DNA of 64,000 nucleotides from Erythrobasidium yunnanense (lineage: Eukaryota > Basidiomycota > Cystobasidiomycetes > Erythrobasidiales > Erythrobasidiaceae): positions 830,115 through 894,114 of the forward strand of contig BCJC01000007.1 of NCBI GenBank assembly GCA_001600175.1. Direction: 5' to 3'. How positions within the stretch are numbered: position 1 is the first letter of the stretch; every line of letters begins with the position of its first letter. Below, piece by piece: positions 1 to 7,846 of the stretch. The notes under the pieces were generated by a model. It worked only from the letters and a program-made list of their open reading frames with translations, was not told where the DNA came from and ran no database searches. Made by a program: the position numbers and the translations under genes.

Positions 1-1850
1 AATTTGTCGAGGTAGAGAATTTTTGTATAGCAGTAGATGTTGATGATGAGGCATCGTATGTGGATAGGAAGGTCCCACATAGGTGCTGAAGATATTCGAT
101 GAATGGTTTTGTCAGCAGCAGCTCGCCAAATGAGGTCAGGATTGACTGAGCGGCCCATTTGTATACCGAGATAGCGGAATTGCTCCTTCTCTACTCTCCA
201 TCCTCCTATCCTGACACGCTGCGAAGGTGCTCCGACCTCGTATAGAAATGTCTTCGGAGGACTGAGGGAGCTTCCAGAGGCTTTCTCGTAAATGATGACC
301 GACTGCTGAAGTCGTTGCAGATCGGCATCTCCAAACAATCCAGCTACCATGTCATCTGCAAAGCCCAAAGACTGAAGAGCTGGGATGTCTTCCTGAAAGG
401 GTGCCAGATTCTTTGCCCGAATTCCATGAAGTCGCTTGCGTAGTAAAGCAGCAAGTGGTTCGATGCAGAGAGCGAATAGAGATGGAGAGAGAGGGCTGCC
501 TTGCCGTAAACCTCGCTGGATCGAGAAAGATTCAGAAATCCAGCCGTTCATGACGACTCTTGCAGAGGCCTTGCTGAGGCTGCGCATCGTCCAGCGGCTA
601 AATCTAGGACCTAGACCAGCGTTCTTCATGACGGCTAATATGTACTTGTGAGAAAGACGGTCGTAAGCCTTCTCGAAGTCCAGGAAGGCCAGCATGCCTC
701 CGGCTCCCTCATCCAGAACTTGCTGAACCGCTTCGATATTATCGCCGATCCACCGTGTAGGAACGAAACCTGTCTGTGATGGGTGCGTAAGCTTGAGAAG
801 CTTGAAACACAGGCGCATATTCAAAGCCTGGTCCAAGATGCGATCATCGGTATTTATGAGCGATATAGGTCGCTTGTTGTTGAGCAGGTCCTTATCGCCC
901 TTTTTATGAAGGAGGGAGATATGAGCGAGGTGAGAGACTGCCGGATCGGTCTCCTCCCCCAAAGCGTTCATGTAATCGACGAGGTATGGGCCTAGGATGT
1001 CCCATAATTGCCGATAGAAATAGAAGGATAGGCCGTCTGGACCCGGACAGCTGCCTCTGTTGCATTTGCCAAGTGCCTCCGTCAGATTCTCCAAATCGAA
1101 GTCCTTATCCATTTGCCTTGCTTCGTCTCTGGACAAACGAGTGGAGGCATTCTTCAGAAGATCACTGATAGAGGAGTCAGATGGGGCTTCTGGTTCACTA
1201 TAGAGCTTGCGGAAGAATGAATGGCACTCAGCGAGCATATCTCGCGGATCCGTCAAAACCGTATTGTTTTCGTCCCTCAAACAAGGGATTAAGTCTTGAT
1301 CGCGGACTTGCCGTAAGCGAAGCTTGACGGAAGAGGATCCGATCTGATATGAAGGAACCCGTGCTCGTTGTGAAAGAAGCCGGTGTTCTTGTTGCTGGGT
1401 TCTGCCTTCTGGGGCAGTCTCTTTGTCTAGCTCTCTAATGTGGAACGCTAGAGCTGTTTTAACGGCTCGCCAGGCAGAAATGGCATTAGAACCATCTTGA
1501 ATGGCGGAATCGTACAATCTGACGATCGTTCGCCGTAAATCATTGACCACTAGTGGTCGATCAAGGACATCGTCCCGCAGCCGAAAGGTACCTTTGCCTA
1601 CTAGTATAGCCTCCGGTATAGTGAGCCGCAAGCCGATGGGAAGATGCGTATGTTGTTGCTTGAAGCGTTGCAGGTGGAAAGTAGAATGGACGAGCCCTTC
1701 GAGATATGGTGAGACGAAGATCATATCCAATCGTCTATCGCTGCCATGAGATGCTCGATTGGTGAATAGGCGCTTCGTCGGATTCTGCAGGCGAAATGTT
1801 TCTAGTAGTGCATGGAGTACCGTATATGTACAATTTATGAGATCGTGTGG
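1..1850 (-). mobile_element. LINE (non-LTR retrotransposon), endonuclease end plus reverse transcriptase, running off the window
   Basis: The minus strand is open from about 1870 to base 1 without a stop. Reading leftward it gives the last part of an apurinic-type endonuclease (RRLDMIFVSP, 1700-1740), a linker, then a reverse transcriptase: RPISLINTD (about 860), FLDFEKAYD (about 670), GLRQGSPLSPS (about 500) and the catalytic FADD box (about 355). This order is that of LINE ORF2; the style resembles the L1/Tx1 group (inference). The endonuclease N-terminus is missing and homology fades near 1800-1860, so the copy looks 5'-truncated there. The RT C-terminus lies outside the window. No frameshift or stop was seen in about 620 codons, so this may be a fairly young copy. 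Its 5' end abuts the tRNA-Leu(UAA) gene in opposite orientation. Confidence 0.9.
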
Positions 1851-1859
1851 CAAATTCAA

Positions 1860-2111
1860 GCTCAGGTGTCCGAGGTGATTTGTCTCGCTCTGTTTTGCTG
1901 CCTACCCCGACTAACCTCCCTCTTTGTAGTGGTCTAAGGTTTGTAGAGTTCGAACCGCACATCCCAGTGCATAAGCTTATTCAAACACTTCAGGAGGTGG
2001 ACTTAAGACCCACTGTCGCAAGACGCGCGCGGTATGTCTGACAGCGACCGTTGCAACTCCGCCAACTGACAAGGAACTCCGCCACAAATAGTTCGAACCG
2101 CGTCCTGAGCA
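1860..2111 (+). tRNA. tRNA-Leu(UAA) interrupted by three spliceosome-like introns
   Basis: Exons 1860-1874, 1930-1938, 1994-2031 and 2092-2111 join to an 82-nt type II tRNA. The acceptor GCTCAGG pairs fully with CCTGAGC (2104-2110), followed by discriminator A2111. D stem TCC/GGA, variable arm GTC-GCAA-GAC and T stem GCGCG/CGCGT around TTCGAAC are all formed. The anticodon loop CTTAAGA (2002-2008) carries TAA at 34-36; its stem has four pairs and an A31-C39 mismatch. Intron 1 (1875-1929, GTGATT...TTGTAG, CTAAC at 1911) follows base 15. Intron 2 (1939-1993, GTTTGT...TTCAG) follows base 23. Intron 3 (2032-2091, GTATGT...AATAG, CTGAC at 2066) follows base 53. Sizes and signals match the protein-gene introns nearby. 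That these are mRNA-type introns is inference; a tRNA fossil with chance GT/AG ends is the alternative. Confidence 0.8.
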
Positions 2112-2116
2112 GAGTG

Positions 2117-2124
2117 TTTTTTTT
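2117..2124 (+). terminator. Pol III-type T run after tRNA-Leu(UAA)
   Basis: Eight consecutive T residues begin five bases after the discriminator base of the tRNA. This is the usual RNA polymerase III terminator, and its position supports the gene being transcribed from its own internal promoter. Confidence 0.7.
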
Positions 2125-2352
2125 GGTCGTACGACGTCGCTATCATTTCTTTTGGCGCTCGTAAGACCTTCTGGAAAGTTTTCAGAGTTTTTCGCGTTTT
2201 TCTGGGCGGGAAAAGCTTGCACAGGCTCCGGATTAGCTTCAATGGTAGCAGCAGATCATGAGGATTCCGAAGATAACAAGGAAGATCTGCGGCGAACCTT
2301 TCCTGGCCTTCTAGAGCGAAATTTTCAATTCTTTGTCGTTTTGGCCAAGATC

Positions 2353-2436
2353 GGTTCGCATCGGGACCAGACTGATATGTATGGGAGATATACTACTATG
2401 GATACAGAATATGTCAGGGAAAATCGCTTGCGAACC
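2353..2436 (-). repeat. 85-nt inverted-end repeat, copy 1 (reverse orientation)
   Basis: Bounded by GGTTCGCA and TGCGAACC, so the ends are an 8-bp inverted repeat. Read on the minus strand it aligns with the copy at 4887: both start GGTTCGCA followed by GCGATTTTCCCT and end in GATGCGAACC with an AT-rich middle. It lies just downstream of the NRAMP stop codon. The 84-85 nt length is shared by all three copies. Confidence 0.6.
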
Positions 2437-2544
2437 TGTTTGTGCCATGGAGAGTGTGCCTACACCTCACGTGATACACACCCTCGCAAGGGAGACCAGC
2501 GAAGCAAGATCATACTCCTGACAGTATACAGCGCATTACTACAA

Positions 2545-4530
2545 TCACGCCTGTCCTAGACCCAGCTGGACAAGAGCGTACACATCTGCTATTACAACGA
2601 CAATAAAGATAGCCCAGCCTAATGCCATGATGAAGAAGTTGTTTGCGAAAGAGACAGTTCCAGGAACTGCTTGTCGCGATCCGAAGGGATTGATCAGCCG
2701 TAAGATACGAAGCCAGCGCGATAATGGCTGCTCCTCCTTCGGCCCATCAGGATCCGGGATCGACATGAGAAGGTTCGAAGAGGTGAATGCCAACATACTG
2801 TGGGAGCGTCAGCAATGTCCACGCAAGGTCTTGAGCAGACTTACGGAAACATAACGAAGGGCAAAACCAAAGAGAGGGTAACTTGCGATGCCACGAGAAG
2901 GGTATTGACGCCGCTCTCCCCGACAGCAGCAGCCACAGCAAGAGAAGGTATCATGCTGATTAAACGTGTGACAAGACGCCTCTTCCAAGGCTTTGTCCGC
3001 CACTCGATGAAGCCCTCGCTGACGACTTGACCTGCAAGGGTGGCCGTGATAGATGCCGCCTGTCCACTCATCATGAGTGCCAATGCAAACAAGTATCCAA
3101 AGGCCTCGCCGATTCTGGAAGTAATGAGAGCATGTGCCGAAAAGAGATTGCCCTCCTGGACTTGCGTTTCATCTTCATCGCCAGAGCCGTAATAGAATGC
3201 AGCGCCAGCCACTATGAGAATAGCAGAATTGACGACCAGTGCAAATGACAGTAAGCTTATAGCAATGTCCAGCTGCGCGTGATGCAGATGGACTTTGATC
3301 GACCGCATGGATCGGAAGCCGGAGCTAGCGATCATAGGAAGGGAGGGGAAAGGGGTCGGCTGGGGCATGTGAAGAGAAGGACCATGTGTCGCCGTGCGCT
3401 GGCGACGAGGACTAGGAGGTTTCAGCTCCGTACCAGCACTTTCGGCATCTTTTACTTTCTCGTCTTCGTCGACGTCCATCCGCTCGATGGTAGCCAGCTT
3501 AGAGCCCAGGAATAGTGCATGTGGCATCACTGTCGCGCCAATTATGCCGACAGAGATGTATAAAGCGCCGTTCGAGATGATGGCGTGAGACGGAATGTAG
3601 CCATAGAAGACATCGCCCCAGTTTGGCGATAGCTTGACTATGAGAGCGATGAATGATGCTAATACAGTCAAGACGAGCGTTGAGATGAGAATTTCGAAAG
3701 CGGTGATGCTCTTGTTGCGCTTTTCGGAAGGATACGAATTGAAGGCGATGAGGACGATCAAGACGTCCAGTGAGGTTAAGAGAACCCCGGCCCAGAGTGG
3801 TAGCTTGGGAATAAGACTGCAGGAGGGATATTAGCCAGATGCGAACTTGGGTTGGGCTGACTTACAGTTTGAAGGCGATCGCAGTCCCGAGCAGTTCGGC
3901 GAGATCCGTAAATATGATGCCAGCTACATACTATGTTAGCTTTGAGACATCGCGTGAGAGTATTAACCTACATTCTGCGATGAAGTAGAGAGGGTACAGG
4001 ACGCCCCAACGCCAGAAGAGAGTGTTGTGCTTCCTAGAGTGCAGAGAGACTCTACACTGAGCGGCGATGTCTGTGATATACTGTCAGCATCATTTAGGCT
4101 AGAAGATTGATGTCTACCGACCTTTCCCGGTGACTATCCCTAAACGAGCAGCAAGGATTTGCATCATGATTCCAATAAGTCCAGATATCAAGACTATTGC
4201 TAGAAGACGGTATCCATATGTTGCGCCTGCTTGCAGATCCGTGGCATAGTTTCCTGGGTCGATGTAGCTGAGTTCCGTTCTCAGTTTAAGTCGCGACTCT
4301 TGCTTTAGCACCTACGCAGCACTCGCGATGAGGCCAGGTCCAAGGAAGCGTAGATGCCGCTTCAGCCAGTCTGTCGTCCTCCGCACTTTTCCTTTCTTGC
4401 TCTGAACGCGACTAGGTGCTGCTTCACTGATGTCCGGCGCATCTTCGTACGATGCTTTACTCTCTGGCTCAGGCTGCTGGACCGTGATGAGACCTTCTGA
4501 ATGATGCGATAAGAAACGTGGGCCCTGCAT
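2545..4530 (-). CDS. NRAMP-family divalent metal transporter (Smf-like)
   Basis: Proton-coupled uptake of Mn2+/Fe2+ and similar ions. Exons 4530-4316, 4267-4122, 4070-3972, 3923-3866, 3816-2845 and 2797-2545 give 580 aa; introns are 47-51 nt. Seen directly: FLGPGLIAS in the first helix, the metal-binding DPGN motif in AYIDPGNYATDLQAG (split by intron 1), and the second conserved element MPHALFLGS. MPH is kept, as in the family, where the helix 6 motif binds metal. GQAASITATLAGQ is the conserved helix 8-9 stretch. A long hydrophilic insert (ERMDVDEDEK onward, about 70 residues) sits between helices 6 and 7, as in fungal Smf proteins. Whether it is plasma-membrane or endomembrane cannot be told. 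It is flanked by the 85-nt repeats. Confidence 0.93.
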
Positions 4531-4886
4531 GCTGGGCAGTTGTCAAAAGTCAAGAAGCACCTCTCGCAGTCCAAAAATGGTACGAGATCGACCCATCCTT
4601 GAAGCCTCAAAGGTTATGACGAGCAACAAGATTTCGTGAACATTCAAACCATCGCTTTGCAGTGCTCTTGTTCTTTACACCTCCAGTAACATGACCTGCT
4701 TGCTAAATCGCTGAGCTGCACTGGAAGATCCGTCATGACCTGGTCGAGAACCTCCCAGCAGCTCCAGACGACTATCCTCTTGTCAAGAGTATATACACAT
4801 ACTATGACAGACTATAAACGGCCCTGGTACCACTCCTGGTCTAGGGAAAGTCAACTACAGGCCACTCGCTCTACAAGGCACAGATA

Positions 4887-4971
4887 GGTTCGCACGCGAT
4901 TTTCCCTTATATATTACTGATCTATAACAGTACACAAGTATATACAAGCAGATCCTGCCACGATGCGAACC
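4887..4971 (+). repeat. 85-nt inverted-end repeat, copy 2
   Basis: Starts GGTTCGCACGCGAT and ends GATGCGAACC, with 8-bp inverted ends and an AT-rich centre containing TATATA and TATACA stretches. It lies about 360 bp upstream of the NRAMP start codon. The outer flank GTTCTGGCTGG also resembles the flank of copy 3. Confidence 0.65.
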
Positions 4972-5024
4972 TGTTCTGGCTGGCGAGGCAGAACTTACCT
5001 TTTCTGCCCTGGAAGGCGCAAACA

Positions 5025-5109
5025 CGTTCGCACGCGATCTTCTTTCGCATTACCTAAGTCTACAGCAGCATATACATCCGTTTCAGCAGGTCTCTTGCCG
5101 GTGCGAACC
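5025..5109 (+). repeat. 85-nt inverted-end repeat, copy 3
   Basis: Starts CGTTCGCACGCGAT and ends GTGCGAACC, 85 nt, in direct orientation to copy 2 with starts 138 bp apart. Homology to copy 2 is clear at both ends and in patches inside (ATTAC, CATATACA, CAGGTC) and continues into the 3' flank (TTCTAGCTGG). This suggests an old tandem duplication of about 140 bp. Confidence 0.6.
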
Positions 5110-5190
5110 TCTTCTAGCTGGAAAAGATAGAAAGCCCTGGAGAGCTGAGTTTAGGGGCGTTGTGTGCATTTTTCGCGCAACATGCACCCG

Positions 5191-5220
5191 CTTGAATCAA
5201 TTGATATAATTGTTTTCAAG
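5191..5220. repeat. Imperfect inverted repeat upstream of tRNA-Leu(CAA)
   Basis: CTTGAA-t-CAATT-gatat-AATTG-tt-TTCAAG can fold as an 11-bp interrupted hairpin. It ends 30 bp before the tRNA. No known function; it could be a 5'-flanking promoter element or chance in an AT-rich spacer. Confidence 0.35.
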
Positions 5221-5249
5221 CAACGCCGCTCATTCAGCTAAGGCAAAAC

Positions 5250-5467
5250 GGACGGATGGCCGAGTGGTTATGGTAAATCGCACTGTATCTGGCTGTTGTA
5301 GCCTTGTCTAACTCATGCAACTTAGGCGCTGCATTCAAGTTATGAATATACTTGCTCGTTCCCGAGTTTCGCAGTGGAGAAATCCGCGTGGGGTGAGCCA
5401 AACACCGACCAAATATCCCGCGAGAACGCTGCTGACGCCACCAAAAGTTCAAATCCCACTTCGTTCA
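5250..5467 (+). tRNA. tRNA-Leu(CAA) with two spliceosome-like introns and one canonical anticodon intron
   Basis: Exons 5250-5272, 5326-5339, 5369-5392 and 5448-5467 join to 81 nt. Acceptor GGACGGA pairs with TTCGTTC (two G-U pairs), discriminator A5467. The A box TGGCCGAGTGG is intact. D stem GCC/GGC, anticodon loop TTCAAG|T with CAA at 5336-5338, variable arm GGA-GAAA-TCC and T stem GTGGG/CCCAC around TTCAAAT all form; A31-C39 is mismatched as in the UAA gene. Intron 1 (5273-5325, GTAAAT...CTTAG, CTAAC at 5308) follows base 23. The 29-nt intron 5340-5368 lies at the standard 37/38 site, and its CTTG can pair with the anticodon bases, as fungal tRNA-Leu(CAA) introns do. Intron 3 (5393-5447, GTGAGC...AAAAG, CTGAC at 5432) follows base 53. 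mRNA-type splicing is inferred. Confidence 0.85.
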
Positions 5468-5472
5468 TTTTT
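5468..5472 (+). terminator. Pol III-type T run after tRNA-Leu(CAA)
   Basis: Five T residues directly follow discriminator base A5467, the expected place and form of a Pol III terminator. Confidence 0.75.
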
Positions 5473-5602
5473 GGCGTACTTTTGGCGTTGCTACGACTCT
5501 CTTTTGCCTCTAATCGGGCGTGGTAACGTGTTTTTCTATTTTCCAAAATTTTTCGGCGATCGTGGAGTCGCATTGATGTTTGAAGGCACCGGAGTATTAT
5601 AG

Positions 5603-6650
5603 ATGAGTAGAACCAGTGCTAAGCTATCAGAAGGTGCAAAGGAAAATCCGCTGCGACTTTTCTAGCGCCCTCCACAGGCTTTTCAATTCCTCACCAACTG
5701 CTCCCGCCCATAATGTCTGGCAGAAGGTTCGCAAACGACATAACGATGTACCATATGCTAATACTACACGCAGAAAGCTCAAAACACCCGGCGAGGCTTT
5801 TGAGCCGCCCTGTACGTCCTATCGATGATCGCAACCGGCACCTGCTAAAGACGTTCGCAGCACGTCCGCAAGATGACCCTTCTCTTCATGATGGTCGAAT
5901 ACGTACAGCGCCGCATATCGAGGGTCAATGGCCAGTCCATATATTTCTAGAACGCAAGTGGAAGCTTTTCCACTAGAAACCCCGTCTGACCGGCGCATTG
6001 TGCAGTGAAAGCGCCAGTCGAGCTGCTAAGATCTCTACAACTGATTGTAAAAGACCTTACATCCTCCTTTGATCCGCCCGAATCCCTCCATACCTTCCTC
6101 GACGGGCCAAGTCTGCACTTGAGCCTTTCCCGCCCTCTATACGTCTACAGGGGCCAGCGAGCAAGCTTCACATCAACTGTAAAGCGTCATCTGCAAGACT
6201 ACAAGAAGTATGTCCCCTTGGCTGACTTTATTGCAGACATACTGAGTTTGAAGTATCAGATTCCAGATCAGCTTAGCTACGCTTGCGATACTCACGAACG
6301 ACGAGATTACACGAAGTTTTGCTACGTGCGAAGTTGGATATGGCTACGAGCAGGCAAGTCGAAGACATTGCTCGAGATGCGAACGCTAACACGATTTCCA
6401 GCTCACAAGCCTAACCGAGTCTATCAATGAAGTGCTTAAACAGCAGCGACTTCCTACATATTATGCAGAACCTCGCTTTCATACAAGTATAGCTTGGTGG
6501 TTCCCCAATGCTAGTCAAAATGACGCTCTGGCTGCGAAGCTGGAAAAGCTGGAAGCGGAACATGGAGCAGACCTTCGAAAATATCTGCTAGATGTCGAAT
6601 CTATACACATCAAGACTGGTAAAGAAGTGACTAGCTTCAGTCTGGCTTGA
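5603..6650 (+). CDS. USB1: U6 snRNA phosphodiesterase Usb1
   Basis: Usb1 trims the oligo-U tail of U6 snRNA and leaves a terminal phosphate that stabilises it for the spliceosome. Exons 5603-5633, 5678-5726, 5774-5811, 5861-5953, 6006-6207, 6260-6353 and 6402-6650 give 251 aa. The two catalytic HxS motifs are visible: HLSLSRP (exon 5) and FHTSIAWW (exon 7). The family signature DDPSLHDGR...PHIEGQWPVHIF stands in exon 4, and TNDEITRSF in exon 6. Two of the six introns (5954-6005 and 6354-6401) must start with GC, as GCAAGT...CAG, to keep the frame; the other four are GT-AG. The first two exons are the least certain. The gene begins 131 bp after the tRNA-Leu(CAA) terminator. Confidence 0.88.
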
Positions 6651-7846
6651 TGGTAACAGACAAGATAGCAGCGTTTTTCGCGGTTTGTAGAATACAGCCG
6701 ATCTCGAAGTGAGGTGGACTTGGCACCGTACGGATGGAGTCATGGACGTCCAAGAGACAATTGTCTATGCCTCGCGCTCTCTGCCGACCGGGCAGATCTA
6801 ATCAGATAAGCTTGGCGGAATTATCGGCGGATCTGGTCTGAACAATAGCTTTTCCCGTTGCTTGAATTGCCTTTCAGCTGAAGCTCTATAGCAGCTGAAG
6901 CTCTATAGCACATAAAAGACAGTTCCAACGTTCAAAGTCTTGACTGCAAGTAGATGCGTGCCTTCCAAGCAACACGTGCGTGCCGAGTTTCCGAACGAGA
7001 AAGCACGAAAGGTGCGACTGCCAAACGTGTACATTGCCTGAAAGTGCGCAAAAAGCTTGACTGCGAGCATGTCAGGTGAGCTCTGAGGGTGAGCATTTGA
7101 CCCGGACAACCCTCGTAAGAAAGAAGGCCAGGCCCTCCAAATCACCAAAATGACCTTGCGAATGTTCCAAGCAGCCGAGCACGTAAGAAGGGTGTGTGTA
7201 CGTCAGGTGGTAATGAACGGAAGGCGTAAGAGGTGTCGCCCTTTCAACGCTATCGGACCTCTTCCGCTTGGATATTAGTGTGCCGCTTCTACTCCATAAC
7301 GCCTCGATGTGTCCATAGCGCTGTGTATGTCGTGCTTGTCGGTGATACTTCCAAGCATTTGCGACTGTTGAACCGTTCTTCCAACCTTGGCTCTTTCTTG
7401 CACTTCTATATCGCCTTCCAGCATCGTAAGTCTCTAGCTTGTCTGCAGGACTATCAGCAGATCATCGTTTGACTTTGTAACCCTTTTTGTCCCTCGTGCG
7501 CAGGCATCGGGCGATCGCACCTCCCTGCCGAAAAGACGTGCAAGTTTGCGAATTTTCGAAATCTCAGGGAGAGACGGCCTGAGTCACTCACGGAAAGAGC
7601 GCAGTGAGTGAGCAAGACAGCTCTTTCTCAGAGACCAACTTCGAAGATCAGAAAGCTAAACATCAGCGTAACACTCTCGCTAGACGTTGCTACTTAACGC
7701 GACAAAGCGCCTCCACGTCAGGTCGATTCGTCGGACAGGGGTACCGTACGGGGTGCGGCCCTGTCAGCAAAAACTCTACAAAAAGGACTCGCGAGATCCG
7801 AAAGACGTCTTAGACACACCTCAACTCCGTACCAACTCTCATCGCC
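6651..7846. other. Intergenic stretch with a 17-bp tandem duplication
   Basis: No convincing gene in 1.2 kb between USB1 and the Ecl1-like gene. A 17-bp unit (CAGCTGAAGCTCTATAG) is repeated exactly head to tail at 6875-6891 and 6892-6908. The segment 7590-7846 is probably promoter and 5' leader of the next gene. No RNA gene was recognised. Confidence 0.5.

Noticed and set aside
2152-2559. Open frame of 135 codons between the tRNA and NRAMP
   Set aside because: No protein-like composition or motif; overlaps the inverted-end repeat and the NRAMP 3' end.
5191-5220. Inverted repeat as a transposon end
   Set aside because: No partner element or duplication found; listed only as a low-confidence repeat.
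5272-5324. D-arm insertion of tRNA-Leu(CAA) as an archaeal-style bulge-helix-bulge intron
   Set aside because: A relaxed motif can be drawn (GGTT/AACT helix, 3-nt bulges) and would yield the same mature tRNA, but the other insertions do not fold this way, while all five non-anticodon insertions have GT...AG ends and four have CTAAC/CTGAC. Kept only as an alternative.
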